DNA of 64,000 nucleotides from Chitinophagales bacterium (GCA_013299105.1 JAAFJY010000009.1:62001-126000), one strand, 5' to 3'; numbered from the stretch's first letter, positions 1 through 8,284 are shown. Program-made: numbers and translations. The notes: generated from the sequence alone by a model not told the origin.

Positions 1-147
1 TTTTCCCGCATTGAACAAACAAGAAAGGCTGAAAAAGACAAAAGAAAGCCTTTGCCTGAATCCAAAAAACAGGATAAGGTAAAAAATGGCCGAAGTAATG
101 AGCACCCCGGATAGCAAGAGCAAGGTAGAGCTGAGGCTAAAAAGCAT
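1..147 (-). CDS. N-terminal part of a multi-pass membrane protein (cut by window edge)
   Basis: Incomplete gene running off the left edge; 49 codons are visible from the ATG ending at 147 and the frame is open to base 1. The residues form two hydrophobic stretches (about 4-28 and 34-47) separated by the basic turn GFRQR, so this is the start of an integral membrane protein. No domain can be named from so little. A LytTR response regulator lies about 700 bp upstream on the same strand, so a LytS-type membrane sensor kinase is one possibility, but this is inference only. A TACCTTTC sequence, close to the Bacteroidota -7 consensus, lies just before the ATG, and hairpin repeat copy A1 lies 40 bp upstream. 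Confidence 0.5.
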   Translation of the reverse strand, partial: MLFSLSSTLLLLSGVLITSAIFYLILFFGFRQRLSFVFFSLSCLFNAGK

Positions 148-186
148 GGTGAAAGGTAGGGTGATTTGAACACAAACCACCCCTTA

Positions 187-319
187 GGGAGCGTAAAAAA
201 TAAGGTGGACGGATTTGGGGTTAGTGAAAAAAGAAAAGCAACTGACCGGAAGGAAGTTGTGTTCTTTTTTTGCTAACCCTCAAAAGCAAATACGTCCATT
301 TTATTTTAGCTCAAATACT
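187..319. repeat. Hairpin repeat family A, copy A1
   Basis: This near-palindromic element of about 133 bp begins GGGAGCGTAAAAAATAAGG and ends TTTTATTTTAGCTCAAATAC. The arms pair over most of their length: GGTGGACG on the left faces CGTCCATT on the right, and GGGGTTAG faces CTAACCC closer to the loop. Related copies lie at 36251-36384 and 57315-57446, with a left half at 51226-51267. It fills the gap between two minus-strand genes. The only other content of bases 1-327 is the truncated membrane gene. Confidence 0.85.
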
Positions 320-327
320 GAATAATG

Positions 328-756
328 TTACATTTTCTTATTTTCCTCAAAAAAGAAAGACTTGTTGATGATCTTCCAAGTACCGTTGATTTTAAGCAAA
401 GTCATGTAATCGAAAAAAGCGCCACGAGGGTTGACAATGTGCAATTTGGCAAAAGCCGCATGGCCATTTACTTCGATCGACAAGACTGCGGTTTTGCGTT
501 CTTGGGCAGGGCCAGGCTTGATGCGCTCGCGGAAAAACTGGGCGGCATTGACCTCCGTATATTTGCCCTCATCGAGGTAAATCATCCGGGCATTGGGGTG
601 AAAAGCACTGGCTAGGCGCTCAGCGTCATTTTCGGTACCACCAATTAGATAGTCGTTGCAAGTTTTTTCGATCGCGAGCAAGTCGCTGCTTTGAGCAAAT
701 ATGCCCAAGCTAAACATTAGGGCCAAGGCCAGGAAAAAGGATTTTTTAGAAACCAT
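328..756 (-). CDS. Secreted NTF2-like (lumazine-binding/SnoaL-fold) protein
   Basis: A 142-residue protein with an N-terminal signal peptide (MVSKKSFFLALALMFSLG, cleavage likely after IFAQ) followed by one NTF2-like cone-fold domain of the putative lumazine-binding type: a helix with NDYLIGG, then FHPNARMIY, an FFRERI helix and a terminal strand GTWKIINKSF. Such domains bind small ligands or are catalytic, but no substrate can be inferred. The frame continues upstream for 39 codons, but the start at 756 is chosen because it directly precedes the signal peptide. The gene lies 85 bp downstream of the LytTR regulator on the same strand, and a hairpin repeat follows 8 bp after its stop. Confidence 0.75.
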   Translation of the reverse strand: MVSKKSFFLALALMFSLGIFAQSSDLLAIEKTCNDYLIGGTENDAERLASAFHPNARMIYLDEGKYTEVNAAQFFRERIKPGPAQERKTAVLSIEVNGHAAFAKLHIVNPRGAFFDYMTLLKINGTWKIINKSFFFEENKKM

Positions 757-841
757 TTTTATGTGTTTTCTACAAAAATGATAGCTTAAAAATTCATTTG
801 TGTGTTTTTCGGTCGAACTGCACCTGGTTGATGTGAATTGT

Positions 842-1531
842 TTAGTCGGCTTTGCGCAAGGCCCGATAAGCAATTCTGCTCACAGGTATTTCAAAACCAC
901 CTTGTACAATAGCCCGGTACTTGCCCGCACCATAGTTGACTACTTTCTCCAAAAACAATCTGTTGATCAAGTATGAACGGTGGATGCGAACAAAGTGTGC
1001 GGGCAAGATCAGGTTCAGCTGATTGAGGTTTTTTTCGTGGAGCCAAGTTTTGTCGTCGCAAGTGTAGAGTTCTGCATAATTGCCGGCGCCCTTGATCATT
1101 CGTAGGTTAGCAATCTCGACCAGGTAGAGGTTATGGCCTTTTTTGACTGCCAGGAAACGGGCATTTTTCTTTTCTTCCAGACCATCGTAGCGCTCAATGG
1201 CTTTTTGCAAGCGCTCAACAGTAAAGGGTTTGGGAACAAAATCTAGAACACCGTATTCAAATGCTTCGATTGCTTTGTCGGTATATGCAGACACTATGAT
1301 GGTTTGAAAGGCCCCAGCAGCGAGGTTTTGCAGGATTTCAAAACCGTCTTTTCCATTCAAGTTGAGGTCCAAAAGCAGTAGATCTACCGGATTTTCGGAC
1401 AAAAAAGCACGACCGCTGGCCATAGTGAGGCAATGTTGCACCTGGGAAATACGCCCCCCCAACACCTCACGGGTCAAGCGTTCCAGGCGTTGAGCTACGG
1501 TAGCTTCGTCTTCGATGATCAAGATTCTCAT
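842..1531 (-). CDS. LytTR-family two-component response regulator
   Basis: A 229-residue regulator. The N-terminal receiver domain (1-120) has the acidic pair ED at 7-8, phospho-acceptor D55 in LLLLDLNLNG, S81 and K101 in PKPF. The C-terminal LytTR DNA-binding domain (about 130-229) has the typical pattern of AVKKGHNLYLVEI, ELYTCDD, LNQLNLIL and FVRIHRSYLIN. Proteins of this type are phosphorylated by LytS/YehU-like membrane histidine kinases and bind direct repeats upstream of target genes. No complete kinase gene lies in the window; the truncated membrane gene at the left edge is the only nearby candidate. The divergent DoxX-like gene starts 160 bp away. Confidence 0.93.
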   Translation of the reverse strand: MRILIIEDEATVAQRLERLTREVLGGRISQVQHCLTMASGRAFLSENPVDLLLLDLNLNGKDGFEILQNLAAGAFQTIIVSAYTDKAIEAFEYGVLDFVPKPFTVERLQKAIERYDGLEEKKNARFLAVKKGHNLYLVEIANLRMIKGAGNYAELYTCDDKTWLHEKNLNQLNLILPAHFVRIHRSYLINRLFLEKVVNYGAGKYRAIVQGGFEIPVSRIAYRALRKAD

Positions 1532-1691
1532 ATGATTATGTAACGAAATAAATAGCTGAAAGGTGTATCAGGATGGACTCACCTGAAAAACCTTGGGTCA
1601 AATTTTTTCATTTTACAGCTTTTATTTAGTTTGCATACTGAAAAAGCAGTTGAAACCAAAACTGCGCAACACCTACCACGCTAAAACCATC

Positions 1692-2975
1692 ATGGAGGCC
1701 ACACCTTACCCTAAAGTACGTTGGAGCGGAGGCGCAAAAATAGCCATGCGCTTCTTCAGTATTTATTTTCTGCTCTACATTTTTCCTTTCCCACTTGACT
1801 TGATCATTCCTAAGTTCAGTTCATGGTTAAGTGGTTCCTGGATGATTCCGATCAAGTGGATGGGCAAAAACCTGCTGCATTTGCCCTACGAAATCACCAT
1901 CAAACCCAATGGCAGTGGTGACACTACCTATAACTATGTACAAATCTTGCTTTTTGCCATTTTGGCGCTGGTCGGGACCCTCGTTTGGTCCATTTTAGAC
2001 CGCAAAAGGCCCGATTATCACCAATGGTCTTATTGGATCAGGGTGGCTTTGCGCTTCTATCTCTTTTCGACCATGTGCAGTTATGGTTTTTATAAGGTGA
2101 TCAAGATGCAATTTCCATTTCCAGGCTTGGGCGATTTGTTGCAACCACTGGGCACTTCGAGTCCCATGGGCCTGGCTTGGAATTTCATGGGCTATTCAAC
2201 TGGATACAACCAATTTACAGGCTGGGCTGAGGTGATTTCGGGGATTTTGCTTGTTTTTCCTCGTACTGTATCCTTGGGTGCATTGATGACGATGATGGTC
2301 ATGGGCAACGTCATGGCGCTCAACTTTTTTTACGACATTCCGGTCAAATTGTATTCAACGCACCTGTTTTGTATGGCCCTTTTTATCCTCTGGCCAGACT
2401 TGAACCGGGTTTTAAATTTCTTTGTTTTCAACCGCGAAATCAAACCAAAGCGTTTTGTGCCTACTTTTGAATCAAACGGCTTGGTGATCGCCAAAAACGT
2501 ACTAAAATGGGGCTTTGTACTTGCCATTTTGGGATATTTCAACATCTACTCCGTCCTCCAAGCAAGTAAACAATACGGCGATGCGGCCCCCAAACCCCCG
2601 CTTTATGGCATTCACGAAGTGCAAAATTTCGTTCACAATGGTGATACCATCCCGCCATTACTAACCGATACGAGCCGCTGGCGGTACCTGGTCGTCAATT
2701 GGCCTGAATTTGCAAGTACCCGAATGGTCAATGACAGTGTTTATGGTTATGAGTTCAAAGTGGATGAAAAGAATCGGGTGATCAATATGAAATATACCGA
2801 AGACACCACGATCCAGTACGAATTCAAATACCTTTATAGCCAAAACCGCCTGCGGCTTGAGGGTGGTAGAAAGCGGGATACATTCTTGATTGAATGTCAG
2901 CTGTTGCCCAGAGAACGATTTTTATTGGTCAATCGTGGGTACCATTGGGTGAATGAAAGGCCGTTTAATCGTTAG
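1692..2975 (+). CDS. DoxX-like multi-pass membrane protein with C-terminal soluble domain
   Basis: A 427-residue inner-membrane protein. Hydrophobic segments occur around 18-40, 83-102, 120-137, 175-205, 212-232 and 268-285, with the GWAEVISGILL signature near the fourth. This arrangement resembles the DoxX/DUF417 superfamily, whose functions are mostly unknown. The last 130 residues are hydrophilic and beta-rich (RWRYLVVNWPEF and following), probably a periplasmic domain. The ATG at 1692 is chosen over an in-frame codon 33 residues upstream because the extra residues do not look like a signal or membrane segment. The gene is divergent from the LytTR regulator and may be its target (inference). 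Confidence 0.7.
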   Translation: MEATPYPKVRWSGGAKIAMRFFSIYFLLYIFPFPLDLIIPKFSSWLSGSWMIPIKWMGKNLLHLPYEITIKPNGSGDTTYNYVQILLFAILALVGTLVWSILDRKRPDYHQWSYWIRVALRFYLFSTMCSYGFYKVIKMQFPFPGLGDLLQPLGTSSPMGLAWNFMGYSTGYNQFTGWAEVISGILLVFPRTVSLGALMTMMVMGNVMALNFFYDIPVKLYSTHLFCMALFILWPDLNRVLNFFVFNREIKPKRFVPTFESNGLVIAKNVLKWGFVLAILGYFNIYSVLQASKQYGDAAPKPPLYGIHEVQNFVHNGDTIPPLLTDTSRWRYLVVNWPEFASTRMVNDSVYGYEFKVDEKNRVINMKYTEDTTIQYEFKYLYSQNRLRLEGGRKRDTFLIECQLLPRERFLLVNRGYHWVNERPFNR

Positions 2976-3204
2976 GGCAGTCTTCAAATGTAATGCTGAT
3001 TTGCGCTGAAACCGCTTTAAATAGCCTTGTAGATCCCATGAACTAGTGGCACGGGAACGAAATTAAAATGTGTTAATGCATGCTCCAAGCTCGCCAATGC
3101 GTCGAAAGCCCGCACAGGGCAGTCCCCGTCAGGAGAGAACTCGCAAGAACTTATCAATTTAAAATTTCAAAAATCTCAGACCCTGCAAACGAAAACCCAA
3201 AACA

Positions 3205-3285
3205 CGACAAATTACCCCAGCGAACCTCTAAATCATGTGCCGTAAGTCGTATGTCGTCTATCGTATGTCAAAAAAAAATAACAAA
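3205..3285. repeat. Dispersed repeat family C, copy C1
   Basis: A stretch ending in the words CGTATGTCGTCTATCGTATG matches 32721-32795 over about 75 bp with scattered differences. It lies in the convergent gap between the DoxX-like gene and miaE. The short CGTATGTC/CGTCTATCGTA words repeat internally. The rest of the 2976-3302 gap shows no gene, RNA or clear terminator. Confidence 0.65.
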
Positions 3286-3302
3286 CCATAACTCAGGTTA
3301 AT

Positions 3303-3920
3303 TTAATGCATCCGATCTCCTCTCAAGCTCAAGCCATCCAAAATTCGCGCTTCTTCCTGCAAGTAGGCCTGCCAGCGTTCGCGTACCAGGGTCTCGTCGT
3401 TGTATAGCTTGGCCAGGTCAATGAACAAACGGTAATGACCTGCCTCAGAGACCATGAATTTGTGGTAAAAATCCTGCAAATGCGCATCGTTGATGTGCAG
3501 GGAAAGCAGGCGAAAGCGCTCGCAACTGCGGGCTTCGATCAAGGCACAAGTGAGCAATTTTTCGAGTAAACGATCTTCTCTTGAACCAGATTTCTGCTGA
3601 AAGTTAAGTAGTTGGTTCACGTATTCGTCTTTTCGCTGGCGGCCTAGTTTGAGGTTGCGGCGATCTAGTTCGGCAAGCACCAAGCGGAAGTGGCCCCATT
3701 CTTCGGTCACAATAGGGGCGAGTTCTCGAACCATTTCTTCCTTATCAGGATAACCTTGAATGAGGGAAATGCAGGAAGTAGCGGCCTTTTGCTCACAATA
3801 AGCATGGTCGGTCAGGATTTCGGCCAAGTCCATTTCAGCCAGGTTCACCCAGCGTGGGTCAGTAGGCAACTTGAGGCCCAACATACGGACAGTATAAAGT
3901 TCCTTTTCTGCTTGATCCAT
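3303..3920 (-). CDS. miaE: tRNA-(ms2io6A)-hydroxylase, diiron enzyme
   Basis: A 205-residue protein matching MiaE, which hydroxylates the isopentenyl group of 2-methylthio-N6-isopentenyl-adenosine at position 37 of tRNAs reading UNN codons, using O2 and a diiron centre. The ferritin-like four-helix fold is evident, with candidate iron ligands E43 (CEQKAA), E74 and H77 (EEWGHF), E129 (IEARSCERF), and E159 and H162 (SEAGHYRLF). The N-terminal WVNLAEMDLAEILTDHAYCE block is highly characteristic of the family. Length is normal. A TACCTTTG promoter element lies 24 bp upstream of the start. Confidence 0.95.
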   Translation of the reverse strand: MDQAEKELYTVRMLGLKLPTDPRWVNLAEMDLAEILTDHAYCEQKAATSCISLIQGYPDKEEMVRELAPIVTEEWGHFRLVLAELDRRNLKLGRQRKDEYVNQLLNFQQKSGSREDRLLEKLLTCALIEARSCERFRLLSLHINDAHLQDFYHKFMVSEAGHYRLFIDLAKLYNDETLVRERWQAYLQEEARILDGLSLRGDRMH

Positions 3921-3943
3921 TGGTTTTGAGTGTATTTAGAAAC

Positions 3944-3951
3944 AAAGGTAG
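3944..3951 (-). promoter_or_regulatory. Bacteroidota -7 element of miaE
   Basis: On the minus strand this reads TACCTTTG, an exact match to the TAnnTTTG consensus, 24 bp before the miaE ATG. No convincing -33 TTTG is present. Confidence 0.6.
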
Positions 3952-3952
3952 A

Positions 3953-4013
3953 GAAAAGTTGAAGAATTAGATGCTCTCGCAGCCTCAATGGCGGCCTATC
4001 TCTTCAACTTTTC
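3953..4013 (-). terminator. Inverted repeat after the coiled-coil gene, possible terminator
   Basis: GAAAAGTTGAAGA (3953-3965) is repeated inverted as TCTTCAACTTTTC (4001-4013), a 13-bp perfect stem with a 35-base loop. It lies between the end of the 4032-5177 gene and the miaE promoter, on the same strand. Short TTGAAGAG/TTGAAAAG words recur around it, so it could equally be a simple-sequence repeat. Confidence 0.45.
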
Positions 4014-4031
4014 AACCTTAATCTCTTCAAC

Positions 4032-5177
4032 CTATTTATCCAGGCACTTCAGTTGGCGCATGAAAAAGTCCATTTGGTACACTTCATATTCCTCATAACC
4101 GGAACTCCAAAATACCCGAATTTTATCGACCTCGTTTTTTTCCAAAAATCCCAACTGATCGGCGGAAATATTGTAGGTCACGCGGTACATAAGGGTGTGC
4201 GATTGGGTATCGAAACTGCCGCGATCCATCGAGCCAGATTGGAGGTTGATGAAACCACCATTGAGCAATCGGATGGTCAGGATGCTGCCTTTTTCAATAA
4301 AACCATAAGCCTCGCGGGCGTTGGGGGAGGAGAAACTGAACTCCAAGGTCAAGACTCGGAACCCACCGTCAACCGAGCTAAGGAAGCCCTTGCAGCTCAA
4401 GTATTCCTTGTCTTTTAAAAAGAGCTTGAGTTTTTCATCGGTAAAACTGAACAAATGCTGCGATTCTAGGTCGCGGCGGGTACGACCATTATTGGGGTCT
4501 TTGCCCTCAAAAGCGAAGCGGCAAGGTGCAATTGTAGGCAATTTTCCATAAGGATTGGCTTTAGTAAAATCATCATAATAAGTAGTCGAAGGCAAAACCG
4601 AGGCAAACAAATCTACGGACAAAGCATTGGCATTGGGGGCATACACTTTTTGGTCACGCTCGGCTTGGGCCTTTTTAAAAATACTGAGGATGTCGCCTTT
4701 GTGGGTCAGCTCTTCTGCAGTGCTAAGTTCGGTTTTAGCCAGCCCTACTTCTGCTAAAGCCTCAGATTCAGTGCGTTTTGATGCCTCTAAACGCACTTGC
4801 AGGTGGCGCAGGGTTTCGGCATCGTTGCGGTTGGCTTGGCGCATTTCTGCTTCCAGTTTTAGGCGTTGTTCGGTGGCTTTTTCGGCGCGTGCCTGGGCAA
4901 TGCTGGCAGCTTCACGGGCCAATTGAGCTTGGCGGTTGGCAATTTTGCGGGCGTCTTCCTCCGTCAACATTACAGGCTGTTCAAATGGCAAAACCTGGGC
5001 TTGGTACACCGGATAATCTTTGCCACCCCCGGTTTGGTTGAAGTAGCGCCAACTACCATCGGGATAAACAATGATTTTTTCGCCTTTTTCGTTTTGGCGA
5101 ATGACTTGGGCTTCGAGGCAGTGGCTTGAAAGACCCAAAAACAGAAAAACAAGGAATAATCGGTACATTTGCGTCAT
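4032..5177 (-). CDS. Exported protein with coiled-coil region, function unknown
   Basis: A 381-residue protein with an N-terminal signal peptide (YRLFLVFLFLGLSSHCLEA). After it comes a short module EKIIVYPDGSWRYF, a motif often found in Bacteroidota envelope proteins. Residues about 70-165 are rich in A, E, R and Q (AEKATEQRLKLEAEMRQANR) and should form a coiled coil. A globular beta-rich C-terminal half contains CRFAFEGKDP, a repeated FSFTDEKL/LEFSFSS pattern and an RVFWSSGYEEYEVYQMDFF ending. No known domain was recognised. Starts at 5168 and 5177 are both plausible; both give a good signal peptide. Confidence 0.65.
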   Translation of the reverse strand: MTQMYRLFLVFLFLGLSSHCLEAQVIRQNEKGEKIIVYPDGSWRYFNQTGGGKDYPVYQAQVLPFEQPVMLTEEDARKIANRQAQLAREAASIAQARAEKATEQRLKLEAEMRQANRNDAETLRHLQVRLEASKRTESEALAEVGLAKTELSTAEELTHKGDILSIFKKAQAERDQKVYAPNANALSVDLFASVLPSTTYYDDFTKANPYGKLPTIAPCRFAFEGKDPNNGRTRRDLESQHLFSFTDEKLKLFLKDKEYLSCKGFLSSVDGGFRVLTLEFSFSSPNAREAYGFIEKGSILTIRLLNGGFINLQSGSMDRGSFDTQSHTLMYRVTYNISADQLGFLEKNEVDKIRVFWSSGYEEYEVYQMDFFMRQLKCLDK

Positions 5178-5360
5178 GGTGAACATTGAAGCATGAAAGA
5201 TAAAATCTAATTTCAGGCCGTAAGGTCTATTTTTTAGAACAAACGCATTTTTTCCTGCTTTCATGTATGTCGATAGTTATCGCTTGTGGATTTTTCAAAT
5301 TAGCCAACTTTTGACGTCAAAAGCACGGGTTCGTTACAAAAAGTCATCAGGATATAATCC

Positions 5361-6155
5361 ATGATCTTAGCTTTTAAAATAGGTTTTTTACCCATCCGAA
5401 TTTGGGATTTGCTGGATGTGCTCATTGTGGGCTACCTGCTGTACCAAATTTACCGCCTGCTGAGGGGCAATATCGCCATGAACATCTTCCTGGGGGTCGT
5501 GCTTCTGTACGTGGTTTACTGGATCGTGGAGCAGTTGGAAATGGAATTGCTGAGTTGGGTGTTGGAGAAATTTGTAAGTGTGGGTGTGATCATCATTGTG
5601 ATTATTTTTCAGCAAGAGATGCGCAATTTTCTGCTTTTTCTGGGCAAAACCACACTCAAACAACGCAGCAACGTGATCGCCCGCTTCATGGATTTTACAT
5701 CGCAAGACGACAAGTTGAAAGAAAAAGAAAGCCAGGACCTCAGCCGGGTCATTTTGCGACTAAGTAAAAGTAAAACTGGAGCCCTGATCCTCTTGGCCCG
5801 CGACGAAAACTTGGATGGCGTGGTGTTGCAAGGCACTGAGCTCAATGCGCAATTGAGCGAGACCTTGGTTGAAACGATTTTTCACAAAAATAGCCCTCTG
5901 CACGATGGGGCTATGTTGCTCCGGCATGGCATGATTTCCAAAGCAGGCTGCGTTTTGCCCCTTTCCGAACGAACCGACTTGCCCAAAAAATTTGGCCTGC
6001 GCCACCGAGCCGCCATCGGATTCAGCGAAAAAGTGGACGCGGGGGCGATCGTGGTATCAGAAGAAAGTGGTAGGATTACTTGGGTGAAAGATGGGCGCTT
6101 TCAAACGGTGAAGGAAGAAAGCGAGTTGACCAAAATTTTACTGGGTCACCTCTGA
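5361..6155 (+). CDS. cdaA: Diadenylate cyclase CdaA (c-di-AMP synthase)
   Basis: A 264-residue membrane-bound diadenylate cyclase that condenses two ATP into the second messenger c-di-AMP, which controls potassium and osmotic balance. Three N-terminal membrane helices (about 18-34, 38-56 and 70-86) are followed by the DAC (DisA_N) domain from about 100, with the catalytic DGA motif at 182-184 (PLHDGAMLL) and the ATP-binding RHR motif at 214-216 (LRHRAAIG). Length and topology match CdaA rather than DisA. It is monocistronic here, convergent with the next gene with 6 bp between them. The usual Firmicutes partners cdaR and glmM are absent. Confidence 0.95.
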   Translation: MILAFKIGFLPIRIWDLLDVLIVGYLLYQIYRLLRGNIAMNIFLGVVLLYVVYWIVEQLEMELLSWVLEKFVSVGVIIIVIIFQQEMRNFLLFLGKTTLKQRSNVIARFMDFTSQDDKLKEKESQDLSRVILRLSKSKTGALILLARDENLDGVVLQGTELNAQLSETLVETIFHKNSPLHDGAMLLRHGMISKAGCVLPLSERTDLPKKFGLRHRAAIGFSEKVDAGAIVVSEESGRITWVKDGRFQTVKEESELTKILLGHL

Positions 6156-6161
6156 TCTTGC

Positions 6162-6695
6162 TTAGTATATGATCTCAAACTCCATGATCTGTAAGCCATT
6201 TTCAAAAGCTTCGCTGTTGATCAAATCCGTTTTATATGCCTTTTTTGAATTGCCAAACAAGCGGGTACCTTCGCCGATGATGACTGGGTTCAATTTTAGC
6301 TTCAACACGTCAATTTGCTGATTTTCCAATAACCAGCCCGCCAATTTTCCGCCACCACAAAGGTAAATATCGCTGCCTTCCTCTTTTTTTAGCGCAAAAA
6401 TGGTCTCCAACTCGAGTTTACAAACATGCAGCCCTTCTGATGGATTTTTCAAAGTGAGTCTGTTTGAAAAAATGTAGTGCTTCATATGCGGATAGGGCTT
6501 TTGACCTTGCACAAGGCCAAACTTGTAGCCGAACTCATAGGTTTTTCGCCCCATGATCACTGTGTCAAACTTTTTTAAGTCATTGATGTACTGCAAAACT
6601 CCAGTACCTGAGCTTACAAATTGCCCCATGTCCTCATTAAGTCCCATGATATATCCATCAAGGGAACTGGCTACGTAATAGACTATTTTTCTCAT
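6162..6695 (-). CDS. Dihydrofolate reductase-fold (RibD C-terminal domain) protein
   Basis: A 177-residue single-domain protein of the RibD_C/DHFR-like family (YyaP/YwjB type). It starts KIVYYVASSLDGYI, the standard N-terminal strand and substrate loop, and includes FDTVIMGRKTYEFG and DIYLCGGGKLAGWLL, the NADPH-binding GGG turn. Family members are NAD(P)H-dependent reductases of unknown natural substrate and are not true FolA. It is read towards cdaA, with the two stops almost touching. No promoter element was found. Confidence 0.88.
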   Translation of the reverse strand: MRKIVYYVASSLDGYIMGLNEDMGQFVSSGTGVLQYINDLKKFDTVIMGRKTYEFGYKFGLVQGQKPYPHMKHYIFSNRLTLKNPSEGLHVCKLELETIFALKKEEGSDIYLCGGGKLAGWLLENQQIDVLKLKLNPVIIGEGTRLFGNSKKAYKTDLINSEAFENGLQIMEFEIIY

Positions 6696-6881
6696 GCTTT
6701 GTAGTTTTTTTTTGTTTAGGTGGTCTCAAATAAACACAATCGGATGTTTAAAAGTGACCGATGGTTTGGTTTGTAAAAACTAGGACACACCAGACATGAC
6801 AACAAAAAACCGGAGTCGGATTCACATACTTTTCCACTAAGTCGCACGTTGGTAAATCAAATTACACTCAAACTGCTCCCA

Positions 6882-7415
6882 ATGACCATCGAAAACCGCG
6901 CCGCTTACCAACTGAGTATCAATGAACAAAAGCAGGTTGCCGAGCTTTTGGCGGAATGTTTTCCGCACTATCCAGCCGGGAAGACTTTTTTTCGCCAAAT
7001 CCCACACTTTCATTTACTGGTCCGTTCGGCCCAGCAAGAGCTGTGGGGCCAACTCTCGGTCGAATACCGTCAAATCAACAACCAAGGTCAAATTATGCAG
7101 GTATTTGGTATCGCCGACCTCTGTGTTTTACCTCAACAACGCAACAAGGGTATCGCAAGTAAGTTGATCGCCCACCTCGAAGCCTTGGCGATTAACAATG
7201 GGGTAGAAGCCATCATCACTTTCGCGGGAAAACAAAAAGTCTACCTCAAGAATGGTTTCGTGGCTGCTGAAAACGAATGCAAGTGGCTCTTTATCCAAGG
7301 AGATGAGAGCATGGGCGTGTTGAAAAGGCGCATTCCTGGTGGCTTAATGGTTAAAATGCTGGGCGAAAAAAGCTGGCGAGGAGAGCATATGGATTTGATG
7401 GGGCATATTTTTTAG
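6882..7415 (+). CDS. GNAT-family N-acetyltransferase
   Basis: A 177-residue acetyltransferase. The acetyl-CoA-binding core is at about 80-130: GIADLCVLPQQRNKGIASKL contains the strand-4 bulge and the RxxGIA pyrophosphate loop, followed by the LEALAINNGVEAIITF and YLKNGF motif of the last strand and helix. It belongs to the general GNAT group, with weak resemblance to aminoglycoside 2'-acetyltransferases; the acceptor substrate is unknown. A TTG codon at 6849 is in frame, but the ATG at 6882 begins at the first conserved residues and is preferred. Confidence 0.8.
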   Translation: MTIENRAAYQLSINEQKQVAELLAECFPHYPAGKTFFRQIPHFHLLVRSAQQELWGQLSVEYRQINNQGQIMQVFGIADLCVLPQQRNKGIASKLIAHLEALAINNGVEAIITFAGKQKVYLKNGFVAAENECKWLFIQGDESMGVLKRRIPGGLMVKMLGEKSWRGEHMDLMGHIF

Positions 7416-7519
7416 TTGAGGGGGTTTAGGGTTGAAAATTTTTCAAAATAAATCGCAGATCTTGTCCGATTTACCCGGTTTGGATCGTCATACACATGAA
7501 TTTTACAAAAACTTGTGCT

Positions 7520-7966
7520 ATGAAAAAGTTTATCAATTTCTTCAGCTTCCTCTGTTTGCTGATTTTTTGCTTTGCTTGCCAGCAAAAAACAACACCAACC
7601 CAGCAAGAAAACAAGCTTGCGCCCCTGGTCCGCCAATATTTTGACTATTTTAACCAGCACGATTGGGAAAAAATGGCCAGTATGTACGCTGATTCGGCCA
7701 GTTTTCTCGATCCATCATTTGGCGTGGAAAAAGTGAAACAAAGCCATGCTGAATTCGTGACAAAATACCAGCAATTGCAAGAAGCCATACCTGACATCAA
7801 GGATGAGATCGTGCAGCTGTATCCCTCCGGTGCTGATTGCATCATCGTCGAATTTTTGGGAACCGGAACCGGACCAGACGGCAAATTTTTTAAAACGCCA
7901 ATTTGTGCCATCCTGAAATTCAAAGATGGCAAAATTATAGAGGACCTGACTTATTACGATGAGTGA
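7520..7966 (+). CDS. SnoaL-like (NTF2-fold) lipoprotein
   Basis: A 148-residue protein with a signal sequence ending in a probable lipobox (FCFAC, C20), so likely anchored to a membrane and exported. The mature part is one SnoaL-like domain: VRQYFDYFNQHDWEKMASMY, ASFLDPSFG, a helix with VTKYQQLQEAIPDIKDEI, and strands FKTPICAILKFKDGKIIEDLTYYDE. These domains act as ester cyclases, isomerases or ligand carriers; the role here is unknown. The ATG at 7520 gives a compact signal peptide. Repeat family B copy B1 starts 14 bp after the stop in the same orientation. Confidence 0.8.
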   Translation: MKKFINFFSFLCLLIFCFACQQKTTPTQQENKLAPLVRQYFDYFNQHDWEKMASMYADSASFLDPSFGVEKVKQSHAEFVTKYQQLQEAIPDIKDEIVQLYPSGADCIIVEFLGTGTGPDGKFFKTPICAILKFKDGKIIEDLTYYDE

Positions 7967-7980
7967 TTCAATGTAAGCAA

Positions 7981-8235
7981 CAAACCACGAATAAACCTTT
8001 CCAATTCACAACTGCATATTCTATAGATTATTCCCTCGCTGTACGAGGCCATTTTTAGCACACGGATAAAATTGGGTTTGGGCGTGTTTGTTTGGGTGTG
8101 AGTGTGCATCCCCCATTTCCAATTCTGAGTCGATAGATTCGGCTCGAAGCCCCCACACTCAAACTCACACGTACACACTCCACACCCTTTCTTGCGGATT
8201 TCCAGCATGACCTTGACCATGATGTTGACAACAAG
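7981..8235 (+). repeat. 3'-flanking repeat family B, copy B1 (with internal TG/CA-rich insertion)
   Basis: It begins CCACGAATAAACCTTTCC, has a stem-loop CCTCG-CTGTA-CGAGG at 8034-8048 followed by CCATTTTTAG, and ends with GCGGATTTCCAGCATGACC and GTTGACAA. It matches, in opposite orientation, 30451-30600 and 36495-36612. Between about 8075 and 8190 it carries a roughly 110-bp TG-rich and CA-rich segment absent from the other copies. It follows the SnoaL-like gene in the same orientation; the hairpin plus T-run may serve as that gene's terminator. Confidence 0.75.
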
Positions 8236-8284
8236 GTCTGATCAGGAATAAATTAAAAACGTTTATTTTTTGACCGTTACAAAG

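Noticed and set aside
3080-3301. A 73-codon plus-strand frame between the DoxX-like gene and miaE
   Set aside because: It runs through dispersed repeat C1 and low-complexity sequence, has no domain or leader, and ends against a convergent gene.
6849-6881. TTG-initiated extension of the GNAT gene
   Set aside because: The additional 11 residues lie before the conserved fold, and an ATG is available at 6882.
7954-8220. An 88-codon minus-strand frame with a Cys/Thr/His-rich product
   Set aside because: The composition comes from the TG/CA-rich insertion and repeat B1; the frame overlaps the end of the SnoaL-like gene.
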